DNA of 64,000 nucleotides, from NCBI GenBank assembly GCA_026686845.1, contig JAIVEN010000014.1:15610001-15674000 (forward strand), written 5' to 3'. Every line of letters starts with the position of its first letter. The first letter of the stretch is position 1. A program made the position numbers and the translations under genes. This stretch comes from Adenanthera pavonina. Taxonomy: Eukaryota; Streptophyta; Magnoliopsida; Fabales; Fabaceae. Under the pieces are notes generated by a model. It was not told the origin of the DNA, did no database searches, and worked only from the letters and a program-made list of their open reading frames with translations. Shown in pieces: positions 1 through 11,830 of this stretch.

Positions 1-560
1 TTGACACGATAATCCATGAATTTACTACTCATGTTTAAATGTTTTACTTTGAACTGTCCCAGTTTTTACACTAACCAATTATAATCACAATTTTTCAGTT
101 CATCAAATACAGTATTTGACACTCAAATCCCTAAACTTACTAATCATGTTCCAAAATTTTACATTGAGCTTCCCCAATTTCATACTAATAAAAATATGTT
201 CATAAAATTTTTCATGTAATTAGATCCAGTATTTGATACTGGACACCCTAAATTTACTACTAATATTCAAAGATTTCACACTGAATTACTTTAATTTCAC
301 ATTGCTGAAATTATGTTCATTAAATTCATGTGATCAATTCCAGTATTTGACCTTATGCACCCTAAATTTACTACTCATGTTCAAATATTTTACATTAAAC
401 TGCCTCAGTTTTACACTGAAGAAATTGTGTTCACTAAATTTCAGTTAATCAAATCCAGTATTTAACACTTGGATTCCTAAATTTACTACTGGTTTACAAA
501 GATTTTGCACTCAACAACCCCTATTTTACAAAAGATTCAATAAAGCACAAGCAAATATAA
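1..560. repeat. ~115 bp tandem repeat array, cut by the left edge
   Basis: A degenerate unit recurs with the landmark CCTAAATTTACTACTCATG at about 132, 249, 361 and 477, and an earlier partial copy lies near 14. Spacing is 112-117 bp. Each unit also carries a 'CAGTATTTGACACT'-like phrase and a TTTCACACTGAA-like phrase. Copies differ by many substitutions, so the array is old. It starts before the window, so its true copy number is unknown. The short open frame inside it is only a by-product of the repeat. Confidence 0.8.
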
Positions 561-677
561 CTTTTACATAAACTTAATTTTTATTCATATCATACCCATA
601 TGGCGTTGTATCATTACATATATGATGTGATATATATGGAAAATGACCCTTCTACCCATATATAGTTATGTCATATA

Positions 678-885
678 CCTTACAATGCCCTTCAATAAGC
701 CATCTATATTAGAAAGTGTTCATATGCACAAAAAGAACACCATATCAGTTGCATGTATAAAAAGATACTCATCCCCATGTACCCTACAATGGTATATCCT
801 TAACCCATCTATATCAAGAGTGTTCAAATACATAAAAAGAACACTATATCAACTACAAGGTGCATATGCAAAAAATTACCCCTAC
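678..885. repeat. Two-copy direct repeat, period ~103 bp
   Basis: The block from 679 (CTTACAATGCCCTTCAATAA, then CCATCTATAT) recurs from 782 (CCTACAATGGTATATCCTTAA, then CCATCTATAT). Both continue into a similar AAAAAGAACAC(C/T)ATATCA phrase. It differs from the array at 1-560. The open frame across it (643-1059) has no recognisable protein similarity and is not called. Confidence 0.6.
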
Positions 886-1249
886 ACCCAAGTCATAAAG
901 TCAAGTATAATAACTAAAGATATAAAAAAAATCCATGTTGATATAGTACTAATGTGGAACTATATCAACTTGGATTTGGATTTGTTCATGTTTTCTTGGT
1001 ATGACCAACTTGTTGACATTGAGAACAAGCATAGAGGGATATGTGAACTATTATTTTGAACTATTTAGCTGAAGCAATGATGATGGAACACTTGATATTG
1101 CACAAGGTAGAGGGTCAATCTCAAGCATAGAGGGACAACCAATATGTGAATCACCATTTAAAAAGCCCATCCTACATGTTCAATTATCACAAATCCATTA
1201 CTTTCTTCAAACAACAACACAATGATTATATTTATGCACCTGTAAAAAC

Positions 1250-1591
1250 TTACCATTCATGTGAGTCTATTGCTGCCTCTATATTTTGATGACCATTCCC
1301 AATGATGTATACGCGATCAAAATCGTCATTGAATTTAATTAGATTTTTTACCCATCCATCATTTATGAGGTCTAAAAATATTATATTATCAAACTTTAAT
1401 CTATACTTTAACTTCGAACCATCAACATCATAGTTGATAAATGATGATATTAATATTATTAGTTGTTTAAGTGAAGTTCCTTCTTTGATCAAACTTCCAC
1501 TTGATTGCTCCCCATCATAATTCAAAGTGTCATTCAAATCCTTCACCATTTCTCCACCCAAATAAAAATAACAAAAAATTTTCTTTGTCAT
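1250..1591 (-). pseudogene. MULE (MuDR-like) transposase N-terminal fragment
   Basis: A 113-codon open frame. It begins with a hydrophobic run and a GGEM motif (near residues 13-16), followed by a tyrosine/glycine segment. It then has an EGTSLKQLI-like stretch and a KLKYRL motif near residues 60-65. This order resembles the PB1-like N-terminal domain of plant Mutator-like transposases (a loop starting with GGE, then 'SL.eL', then 'YRL'). No catalytic DDE region or MULE zinc knuckle follows on this strand. It is probably a remnant. The assignment is pattern-based and weak; it could be a chance AT-rich frame. Confidence 0.3.
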
Positions 1592-2946
1592 CCCACCACT
1601 TATATATCAACCTGGACAAATAAAAAAATATCAAATGTTATAGTATGTTACTCTACCAATAACAATAATAATTTCCTAACTTTTGTTCCATATTTACTAC
1701 TAAATCTAGCATAATTTACTAATGATGTTCAGTTATTTACTATTCCATCTTCCCTAAAATTTGCTATTAATATTTACTCATAAGCACTGGAGATATACTA
1801 TAATCAGCACTGCAGATATGTTATAATATGTTATTCTATCAAAAAATGATTTATTGATAAACATAATAAATTATCAACTGTTGTCCCACTTTTACTAATA
1901 CAATTTTAAATTTTTAATGCTCATATACCTTTCAATATTTGCTATTGATATTCACTTATTTACCACACAATTATCCCCTGATTAACACTGAAGGACTAGC
2001 TAAATTATACAATAAGGATTAATATGAGAAAAATAAGTCAACGTCTAATACCCACTGCATAAAACAAATAGTTTAGCAAATATAAGGGTTTAACATGATG
2101 ACCCATGATATATAGTCTATGTTATTCGTTACTTTGTCACTCAAAAGTTTCACATTAAGTTAGAAAAGGTTCATATTCATGTTAACATTGGGGCTCGTAA
2201 CTTCAAACACACTTATTAGATTTCTTCAACTTTTTTTTGTGTTGGAGAATCACTGAGAAACATGTAAACTGAATTTGACTAATGAGAATAACTTAAGTTT
2301 ATGTTAGTTTTATGCAACGCTTGTTTCATTGTATAAGGGTCATTAAAATATTCATTACAAAAACCAATAACTTATATTATTGTTTGCATTTACCAAGCTT
2401 CACCCTAAGTAGAGGAGATGTAATAGAAAGACCAATGCTCACCTGTACAACATTCATGTGATACAGTGCAAGACCGATGAAGAAGGGAAGATGGAATACG
2501 ATGGAGGGAAAAACTGATTGTGGAGGGAAGATAACATTCACGCAACACACGATCACTAAATGGAGATGGAGAGAAGAAGCCTTATGAAGAAAATGGAGGG
2601 AAGAAGAAATGCTTTGGAGGGAAATAAGTAGGGAGAAGTCACAAGTTTAAGAAATACACACTAGAATGCCTAAGTTAAGATAAAGATAGTGTAGTCATTT
2701 TAAATTGATTTTTTGGTTCAGTTTTGAACTTTGATTTGCTTATATAATTTTGAAATGTTTGGATCCATAATTGATATTAATTTAATTTTTTGGTCTTCAA
2801 ATATTATTTCCCTTACTATTATGTATATATAAAAAAAAAAAAGGTCCAAAAGTCTAAATTTGAGCAAATATGGTCCAAAAATCCTATTACTAGTGAAGCC
2901 GTCCTCAGCAAGCTACTATTTTGACGCTGCTACAACTATATCTATC
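1592..2946. other. AT-rich non-coding stretch, probably transposon-derived
   Basis: No gene is seen. It contains short fragments resembling the TTTACTACT motif of the array at the left edge (about 1690-1980). A purine-rich part (2440-2660) has repeated GGAGGGAAG-like words. An A-run at 2831-2841 is followed by GGTCCAAAAGTC and GGTCCAAAAATCC (about 2842-2884). These last features could be the end of an element whose start lies outside the window. Confidence 0.4.
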
Positions 2947-2955
2947 TATATAAAA
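2947..2955 (+). promoter_or_regulatory. Candidate TATA box of the CNGC gene
   Basis: TATATAAAA lies about 230 bp upstream of the proposed channel start codon, just where AT-rich repeat DNA gives way to more balanced sequence. A start site near 2980 is inferred from normal TATA spacing only. Confidence 0.4.
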
Positions 2956-3179
2956 TTGCCATCGTTCCCACCTTCCCTGCGTAATTATATTGCCAGGTCA
3001 AATTATATACATTAGCGGATTATCCGATGAGATGTATCACAGGGAGGCCGATTTGGTGGCTTCTTTTTCCTTTGTCCGTCCATCCAAGGAAGTCAACTTC
3101 ATCGCTTTAATTCTGTTCTTTCTAAAGTTTGCAGTTTTTGGCTTCGACTTTTTTTTTTTATCCTCCGTCACTAATCACA

Positions 3180-6100
3180 ATGCGTTTTGTTCATACAAAG
3201 TACGGAAGAAACAGGAGCATCTACAAATGGTCCTCTCATGAATTGTATTACTCATCCTTTCCATCTCACATAACGAAGTTATACGGTGGTAATGTCCTCT
3301 TGACTTCTAGTTTCTCTGTCAGCATATGACTTGAGTTCGCACATAATGAAGCTCAAAAAAGGGAAGTTGTTGAGGTAGTTCTCTAACATATCCTCTGTTT
3401 CCCCCATTCCCATTATAACTTCGCATCGTTTAGAGGGTTGCAAAATTTGCAGGTTTTCCACTGAACGGAACCAAGAGCTTTCCAGGGAAAAGCCGTTATC
3501 AATATACAATTCAAAGTCAGCCATACACCCAGAAGACCGAATTGGGAATGATGATAGCAACAGAATTAATCGCAAAATTCCCTCAAATGGCGCATATAAG
3601 GTACTCCCGGCAAATCATGGACCAGGGAAGAAGGTATTTCCGGAGAACCATGAACTACGGAAGAAGCTCATTCTTGATCCTGGAAGTGACACATATTTGC
3701 GGTGGAACCGGGTTTTTCTGGGTTCTTGCATACTCGCCCTGTTTATTGATCCTCTGTTTTTCTACCTGCCTTCGGCGGAAAATGATGGACAGTCGTCATG
3801 TATGACTGCCGATTTGAATTTGGCAATTGTTGTGACATGTTTCCGCACATTTGCTGATATTTTCTATCTGTTGAACGTGCTTATCAAGTTCAGAACAGCC
3901 TATGTGCACCCAAGTTCAAAGGTTTTTGGCAGGGGCGAGCTAGTTACGGATCCATGGTTGATTGCAAGGCGGTATTTAAGATCAGAATTCTTCATAGATC
4001 TCGTAGCTACACTGCCCCTTCCTCAGGTGTCTAAAATATACCCTTCGTATAAATGTTTTTTTTCTTTTTTTTGTGGTTGATTAGAATCCCTGAATTTGAT
4101 TTGTTTACCCTTATGTATTTGTACATCTTGTTTGAGTTTTGTTGTGTGGACTCGAGAAAATAACAGAGACTGAGATGTTAGCTGACATTGTTGGTGTTTC
4201 TTCAATGGCAGATCGTGATTTGGTTTATTATGCCTGCAACTAGAAACTCCCATGGGGATCACTCCAGCGATGCTCTGGTGCTGATCGTTCTGCTTCAATA
4301 TTTCCCCAGATTATATCTGATTTTCCCATTAAGTTCTGAGATTATAAAAGCGGCTGGTGTAGTTACAAAGACGGCTTGGGGTGGAGCAGCTTATAATCTT
4401 CTACTTTACATGTTGGCTAGCCATGTACGTTAATTAACACTCACAGTTGTTCATAATTCCAGATTAATTATTATCTCTCAGCATCTGAGAAATTTTACAG
4501 GTGTTGGGAGCATTATGGTATTTGTTTTCATTTGAAAGGAATGCAACTTGTTGGAAAAGGGAATGCAATAGCGAAAGTCAATGTGCTCTTAAATATTTAG
4601 ATTGTGGTACCTCAAACGATGATGATCGCATAAAGTGGATAAACGCTACTTCTGTGTTTGGTAACTGCAATCCAGCAAGTAGCAACAATTTCCAGTTCGG
4701 CATTTTTCAACCTGCAGTTAACTACAATGTTAGTTCCACCCAGTTTGTTGATAAGTATCTCTACTGTCTCTGGTGGGGCTTGCAGAACTTGAGGTGAGAT
4801 TCTAGATATTGTCATATATCTTTGGTCTACACTACTTAAGTATGTCTTTTTTGAACTCATGAACATCATACATTAATTTCATATGTCTTCCTTGGCGTAC
4901 TTCCCATTTGTTTTCTCTGATTTATCTCTTTATTTATGGAACTTTCAGCTGCTATGGCCAGGTTTTGATTACAACCACGTTCATTGGGGAAACTACATTT
5001 TCTATTCTCGTATGTACCGTGGGTCTCGTTTTGTTTGCCCACTTGATAGGAAACATGCAGGTATTATGTAAGCCATTTTGATGCCTTAATATATAACTAC
5101 TTGTCACTTTTATGTTAAAATGTATAAAAACTTGCTATATAACAGTCATTTAGTAGTTATTTCAAATGATCATGACAAAAACTAGCGCAGACATATTTGC
5201 AATCTATGAACGTGAAAGTTGAGGAGTGGAGACTCAAACAACGTGATACTGAAAATTGGATGAGACATCGTCAACTTCCACAAAATTTAAGAGAACGTGT
5301 TCGAAGATTTATTCAATACAAATGGCATGCTACTCAAGGAGTTAGTGAAGAATCTATCTTGCAAGGCCTTCCAACAGACCTACGTAGGGATATTCAACGT
5401 CATCTTTGCTTAGACCTTATTCTACGTGTGAGTTCTTGGGAATAAATGATCTTACTTCTCGCATAAAAATTTCTCTTACATATATTATTCCCAACAAGTC
5501 AGTAGCTACATCGACATGCCTTCATTTGTGTTTCCACAAAATTTGCAGGTGCCCTTTTTCTCACACATGGATGATCAGCTACTTGATGCAATATGTGAGA
5601 GATTGACGTCATCCTTGAGTACTCAGGGCACTTACATTGTTCGAGAAGGAGATCCAGTCACAGAGATGCTGTTCATCATAAGAGGAAGACTTCAGAGCTC
5701 AACTACTAATGGAGGCAGAACAGGTTTCTTTAACTCTAATATATTGAAACCAGGTGATTTCTGTGGAGAAGAGTTGCTATCATGGGCATTGCTTCCAGCA
5801 TCTACTCTCAATTTGCCTTCTTCTACAAGAACAGTGAAAGCCCTTGTGGAAGTAGAAGCCTTTGCACTAAGAGCCGAAGATCTCAAGTTTGTTGCCAATC
5901 AGTTTCGTCGTCTTCACAGCAAGAAGTTGCAGCATACCTTCCGTTTCTACTCTTACCATTGGAGGACATGGGCAGCCTGCTTCATTCAGGCTGCTTGGAG
6001 AAGGTATAAGGATAGGGTGCTATCAATGAGTTCAAGGGGCGACCAATTATCTGATTGTTCTGAAGACGTGAATGATGAAATGGGACATGAGGACAAAGTG

Positions 6101-6217
6101 CATGGTGCTGTGAGTTCAAACACGAGAGCAGGAGCTCAGATGATTATTGATATTGAGATGCCTAAGTTGCCAAAGCCTAAAGAGCCAGACTTCTCAATGG
6201 AAGCAGAAGATAATTAG
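3180..6217 (+). CDS. Cyclic nucleotide-gated ion channel, plant CNGC group III (CNGC14/15/17-like)
   Basis: A six-helix plasma-membrane cation channel, a family used for Ca2+ entry and gated by cyclic nucleotides and calmodulin. Exons: a tentative first one 3180-3288; then 3434 (or 3453)-4026, 4212-4424, 4501-4793, 4949-5060, 5191-5427, 5549-6217. All later junctions are GT-AG and in phase. The S1-S4 region begins near RWNRVFL. The S5/pore runs through LYCLWWGLQNLSCYGQV, and S6 ends in LIGNMQTYLQS. The C-linker (RRFIQYKWHATQGV), the cyclic-nucleotide-binding phosphate cassette (GDFCGEELLSWAL), the calmodulin-binding helix and an IQ motif (IQAAWRRYKDR) follow. The model gives about 741 aa, normal for the family. 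No in-frame Met precedes the conserved part of the second exon, so an upstream exon is needed. Exon 1 (start MRFVHTKYGR) is the weakest call. The pore triplet GQV is unusual. Confidence 0.93.
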
Positions 6218-7414
6218 TTCACGTCTGTAATATAAGCTTCAAATGGGATAGAAGTTGTAGTGCCTTGTACAATAAGATAGGTTTGAAATAAGACAAGAAG
6301 GCTGTGACGGACGAGTTTGATTTACTTCTTTCTTTCGGAGTTTGAACAACAAAAGAATAGCAACCAATCACTCATATTCTCTCAGAAATTAGGAGAGGCA
6401 CATGCATATCTCGTGTTTCTTCTAGCATTTGATCAACAAATATATAGCAATAACACACTCTTCGTCCTAGAATTAGCAGCTATTTTCGGGATCTCTTGAA
6501 CTATTTTGACCTTTTTCCCGCGAGAGAACCACAAATAATTGATCTATCCCCTCTCTCTTCCTCTTCAAAGAATAATTCAAACTCAGCAGACTATAAAATC
6601 TGTCCTCTGGTCTGCAAATTTTAGTTGGAAAAAGAAAACTATTGCCATAAGACCCCAACTTCACAATTTAATTTATCAAATAAGCATAATAAATATAAGA
6701 TCAAATTATTATTATGTGATAACTTATGATGAGCAAGATAAATTTGACAAATATGTTGATCAATTGTGTGTATTTAGTTATCATCCTAATTTAGTTATGT
6801 AAAATTATTGTTCAATTGTTGATCACTTGATCACCTGTCTTTTCGCAATACATGCAACGTTAACGAGAATTTTAAATACCACCATACTGCTAATTTAGTT
6901 ATGATTTTATTTTTTTAATTAAACTATCAAATCAAAAACTGATCTCCTATCTAGATTTATTTACGCCATGTCATTATTTTTCAATCTGTGATTAATATCA
7001 GAACAATAAGGGTGTCGAATAATCTTCACACAAAATTTAGATAATTAAATTAAATTAAATTACACCTCAATCACGTTATCTCCCTGTGTTTAATTATTTC
7101 ATATTTAATTTCTGCACAATTTTTTTGGACCACCAATTTCTGCACAACTTAATTTTTTTTCATGCACACACTTTGAGAACTAATAGGGATAGACATCATG
7201 TGCACAAAAATGTTAAGGAGGGGTAGCATAGACAGATTACTTCGCAGCTTAAAAATAGCAGCTTTTATTAACAGAGTAATAAGGCAGAAGTCGCAGTTTG
7301 TTTCTGGAGTTCACAAACTTCAAAATTCAATCTCTACAAAAAGGAGCCAAGTCTCTCTCTCTCTTTATATATAAAATATCTGTTTGTAGACATGCAGTGA
7401 TTATATTGTATTTT
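6218..7414. other. Convergent intergenic region between CNGC and NRX2
   Basis: It holds the 3' ends of two genes that converge. The channel 3' UTR probably covers the first 100-300 bases and the nucleoredoxin 3' UTR the last ~150. The middle is AT-rich with no supported gene or structured repeat. Confidence 0.6.
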
Positions 7415-8862
7415 CTAGAAGCTTTCATCTTTGCTGACCTTTTCCACACAACTTGGGTGAAGGTCATAATCACAGACATCACAGGAGAATGCCCAGAACT
7501 TGCCTTGTTTTTTACAGAAATCACACACATAAGCTTTGGCCATATCCAATTTCAGAACATGCTCATGCTTCACATCCTCAACCTCCTGAGGTAAAGCCTC
7601 TCCTTCCTTTCTCAGAGCAGCCTCAAGGTCCCTTACACGTGAATCAGTGAAAGGGAAAGCTTCAGCACCATATGAGGACACCACAAACTTCCCATTCATA
7701 CTTATGACTTTGCCCTCTGGCCCAATAAGAACCAAGGCAGGTATTCCTTTGATATCAAAGATTCTACAAAGATCATGCCTTGTTCTGTCCACATAGGGCA
7801 CAGCCAGCCATGGCATGCTACTTCTGTTCACATTGAATTCCTTGAGGTCTCTATCAGTTGAGATCAAAACAACTTCAAAACAGTGATCTTTTCCAGTGTT
7901 GAGATTGTTGTATACGTCTGTAAGTTGGACAGTGAAGCCATGGCAAGGTGGCGACCAGTCAGCACAAAAATATAGGCCTATGGTTTCACCTGCAAGTTCA
8001 GATATTGGTACCTGCAACAATAAGACAAGTTATTTATGTTCCATAAGACTATGGAACTAGTAAAGAACAACCTTTCTATCATCCCCGGAGATGAGAAAAT
8101 TGCGTCCTTCATGAGCCAAAAGTTCCTCCAAATTGGCTTTTTCACGCTTTCTTTGATCTACGGCTTTCAGCTCTTCCCATCTCTTGTTTGTGAAAGGGAA
8201 TGCTTCAGCACCATAGTCCTCAATGCAGCCGATCATGTCTTCTTCGACTGTTATGCCATCTGAGCATAATGGAATGAATGATGGGATTCGATGGACTTGG
8301 TACCTGTCAATCAGCCTTCTGTGCAGATTTGCATCAAATGGGACGGCTAGCCATGGCATGCTCTTGAAGTGTTCATCAAAACCATCCTCATTGCGATCAA
8401 AGGAGATGAAAATGATCTCTAGACTTTTGCCTTTCTTTTTCAGTGTGTCATAAAGTTCAACCAGATGAGGAATGAATGTTCTGCAAGGCCTGCACCAGTT
8501 TGCGGAGAAAAAAAGGCAGATGGTTTTCCCACTGCATGATGACAGAGGTACCTGCTCTCAGGATTCAGTGATGAACACAAATCAGAAAAAGAAGTGCATG
8601 ATGTTTTAATTCTTTATTGGGGAGGAAAAATAAGAACTTTTCTTGGATGGTATACGACTAGCGCTGCTGGTTCATCTAAAAGTTGAATCAATTAGCCTAT
8701 TGTCAACTGAAACACAAACACAGAGAAGGGAGAGGGTAAATACTACATAAACTAAGCTACCTTTCCCTCACAAGATAAAAGGAATTCAACGCCTTCAGCT
8801 CCAAAAATCTTCAAAATATCATGACTGTCAACAAATTTGGCTTCAAAGACCGGACCTGCCAT
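7415..8862 (-). CDS. NRX2: Nucleoredoxin 2 (thioredoxin-fold oxidoreductase with C-terminal DC1 finger)
   Basis: A disulfide reductase of the nucleoredoxin family, which in plants acts in cytosol and nucleus to reduce oxidised protein targets. Three coding exons on the complement, all phase 0: 8862-8761, 8551-8072, 8011-7415. They give 392 aa; from memory Arabidopsis NRX2 (At4g31240) is the same length. The start MAGPVFEAKF is the only ATG opening this frame. The first thioredoxin domain (residues ~35-190) carries WCRPC. The second (~195-340) carries WSPPC in its place, so the first cysteine of that CxxC is a serine. The tail (~345-385) is a Cys/His-rich DC1 finger (CDFCKKQG, then CDVCDYDLHPSC). 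The missing cysteine should stop normal dithiol chemistry at site two; the first site looks intact. Confidence 0.95.
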
Positions 8863-9590
8863 TGGAATTACAGAAAGCAAGAGATGACCTCCACACTTCT
8901 CCCTTGTTTTTCACCCCTTCTACAACCTTTCCTGAAACGTAATTGATCAAGAAAAATACATGAGTTCGGGAATTAATTTTACCCAAGCGTCAATTATTTT
9001 GTGAATTATTTCTTTATCTTTCATAAGCGTGCTCCTATTTGTGTCCCTAATTTGTAACGGACGGACCTGGAGGCAAAGGCCGTTCAGATTGTGTGCAGGG
9101 TGGCCATCTTTCCCTTTCAGACTAATATTAAGAATCCCATTCTCCAACCCACATCACTCCAATAGGGTTCTTTCTATACCAGCATGCAAAAAATACTCTT
9201 CAATAGTTTAGAACCATTCTTACGTCATAACATCAGAAAACTCAGTCCGTTTGTGGGATAAGAATGAAGAGGAAAAGGAGGAAGAAGAGCAAAAGCAAAT
9301 TATTTTATTAGCTAAGACTTGAGAAAACAGCAATTTCTGCACAGATGTTTACGAAACAAGTGAAAAGAAATATCTAATTGGATAGAGCTCATCGGAGCAT
9401 GTTTGATTTGGAAACCTATTCATCCAATTTGCAAATGGGGTTAAAGGTTCATGGCCTGATTATTAGGAGTTCAAACTCATAAACAGAGATAAACCCAGTT
9501 TGAAGGAAGTACCTTGGAGCTGTTGCTGTGGATGATGAGGACGAGGGGACTATGGAGAGTGCGGTGGGAAGATGAAAATATTTATTGTCA
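8863..9590 (-). promoter_or_regulatory. NRX2 5' leader with probable 5' UTR intron, and promoter
   Basis: Reading the complement, CCAAG|GTACTTCC at 9513/9512 is a good donor and GTTTCAG|GAAAGG at 8932/8931 a good acceptor. A ~580 bp intron would thus sit 69 bp upstream of the start codon. The upstream UTR exon would lie around 9513-9590. This is inferred from splice signals only. The open frame on the same strand at 9449-9778 has no similarity to known proteins and is probably chance. Confidence 0.45.
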
Positions 9591-11226
9591 TGTGATGTGA
9601 CAAAACCGCTGAAGACAATACGGATCTTGTAGGGCTTCTTTTTTATATTATTTGTAGTTTTTTTCTCATATTTTGTCCACTTCGTTGGGAAGGGAAATAG
9701 GACGTGACGTTGAGTAGATTGAGGCATATTCCTTGGCTTCCTTGGGCAGATTACTTCGGCATCCGGATATACTGACATCTTTCTTTTTCATCTCCAGTTG
9801 AACTCTAATCTAATGTATGAAAAAAAAAAAAAAACTCTTTCAGACCCATTGAAAGTAAAAAAGAATTGATATCAACTATTTTTTTTTTTTTGGGTCGCCA
9901 ACCCCATATAATAAAACTTACGTGTGCTCTACAACGGAAAAAGAAAGAAAGAATCACAAGTTGACCATTATTTTACGGATACTCAGCAGTACTGTTTCCA
10001 TGCTAGTGCTACGTAACGGAGTTTTATCACATGATTCCTTAAATGAAGGGTCGAAATTATTCTAACGAAGCGAAACCAAATACTAATTGTAACAAAAGGA
10101 TTCAGATTTTTTTTTTAATAACAAAATATTTTCTTTGAAAATGATAAATAAATAAACTCTGGTCGAGCATCATACGCTACTTTCCACTTCTCTTTTAGGA
10201 TCTCTCCAAGATCATTTTCTTTGTTAGTAGAAGACAAAGAAATGGAAATACAGTTATAAGATAAAGACACAGCAGAAGCAGATGAGATCTCAAAAAGTTG
10301 AGGACCCAAAATAATTTATGATTCATGATTGGTGGCCAAGATAATCTGTAATTGGTGGTATAATGGACGGTACAAACTAGGATCTAACTCCGACCTTATC
10401 TAGTTTAAATTTTTTGTTTAACATCTCTTTTTAAAACCTGTGTGATTCTGCCTTCCCTTTTGCCGCATTTCCAGAGAACCGGACAGATTCTTCGCTGTAT
10501 AAACAGTCGGAATGATGATGGGTCTCCATTCGCTGCAGCGTGAATCCCAATCTTCACCAGTTTCAGCGTCTCACCCTCCCCATTTCTTGCTCATCATCGA
10601 CCTCACCCACGTCCCCAAATCTTTACTCCATTATCCACCTTCTTCGTCTTGAATAATTTGCTGGAAATTTCCCTGGAAGTAGTTCAAGAATCAGTATACC
10701 CAGGCACCACACGTCTGTCTCTGGTTGGGCTGCTCTAATCGCTTCACCTCTGGTGCCTACGCAGCCATAAACCGTTGAGCATGGCTTTCGTTTATCACTG
10801 AGTTATGACCCTATTCTGTCAGATAGGGTTCCAAAAATTGTAACATTTGAGAATTTCAGATGGAAGGTTATACCCTGCAAACTCTTCGTACAGGTATGCT
10901 CACCCACTTGCTACTTCTTTTATTATCTTCAATCGAGTTGGCCAGTCCAAACTACAATCAACCCTTCCTGCAAATCAAAAAGCTGTGACATGTTTAGGAG
11001 GTGAGAATGAGAGATGTAGTTTTGTTATTGATTGATTAGAGAATAGTGCAGTATGCTATTTGCAGACAAATACTCACGGTTACAGTGCTTCATAACTACT
11101 AACATAACTAATTTGACTGAAAGCTACTGATTTATTAACTCTAAGCAAGACAAAATAAAGTTAAATTCAAGTGATCAAGATTGAAGAATGTGGGTTTCGG
11201 CTGAAAGTTTGTGTGATAATGCTTAC
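9591..11226. other. Intergenic DNA, no gene recognised
   Basis: AT-rich to about 10440, with poly-A and poly-T runs near 9822 and 9882. A more GC-balanced part (10450-11040) may be a relic of the promoter or 5' part of the neighbouring dead receptor kinase, or a separate leader. No protein similarity was seen in either strand. Confidence 0.5.
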
Positions 11227-11830
11227 CGTGGAGGTGACTAGCGAAGTTGCCATTTTCAACAAAGTCATAAACCAGAAGCTTGTCTTCTCTTTAGCAGAAT
11301 GCAAAAAGGGGGAGTAGATTTGGATGGGTCAACCATTCCAAGTCTTTTCATGTGCTCTGAGAACTCTTCCTTCCCTACATTGTTCATGTGTCCAAGTCTC
11401 TTTACCACTACTGGTGCTCCATTTTGAACAATAGCCTTATATGTGGATCCGAATCTACCACTGCCCAGAACCTCAGCCGAGCCCCTAAGTAGGTCTTGCA
11501 AGTCAAATTCCCCTCTCTAGTCCTTCCTAATGAAGTTCAACTCTCCATTTTTAACCGTATTCAAGTCATCAGCTGTTATATTAATGGGATGAGTCTCCCT
11601 TGAGCATGGACGGACACAGAGGGGGGCTAGCAGGGGTGCCCCCCCCCCTCCACACAATTTCTATTTTTAGCCCTCCCCATATGCTAAATTCTAGATCCGT
11701 TCCTTTCCTTAAGTCTTCATTGTTTGGTGAAGTCTGCCTGTGGCGGTTGCAAATGAAAAGAACTGCTATTGCTGAAGCTAAGGCAACCACCGCTGACCAG
11801 AATATGAAGGTCTGTGTCACTCAAGTATGC
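11227..11830 (-). pseudogene. LRR receptor-like kinase pseudogene (pollen receptor-like kinase / At4g31250 type)
   Basis: Relic of the membrane and kinase-start part of a plant LRR receptor kinase. On the complement, a transmembrane segment (FWSAVVALASAIAVLFIC) lies near 11810-11740. It is followed by an NGELNF..RKD juxtamembrane part. The kinase N-lobe then reads DLLRGSAEVLGSGRFGSTYK, with PVVVKRL as the ATP-lysine strand. It breaks after HMKRLG by a frameshift. It resumes as THPNLLPLFAFC, hits a stop, then continues as EDKLLVYDFVENGNFASHLH to a preserved splice donor at 11227/11226. Another in-frame stop precedes REEFDLQ-like residues. A GC-rich block at ~11600-11700 looks like foreign sequence. 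No LRR ectodomain or catalytic loop remains. Family members are often already inactive kinases, but this copy cannot make a protein. Confidence 0.85.

Noticed and set aside
643..1059. 138-codon open frame in the left repeat region
   Set aside because: It spans a two-copy direct repeat, has low-complexity composition and no recognisable domain; open by chance in AT-rich repeat DNA.
9449..9778. 109-codon frame upstream of NRX2
   Set aside because: No similarity seen and it covers the probable NRX2 leader and promoter; splice signals suggest a non-coding leader.
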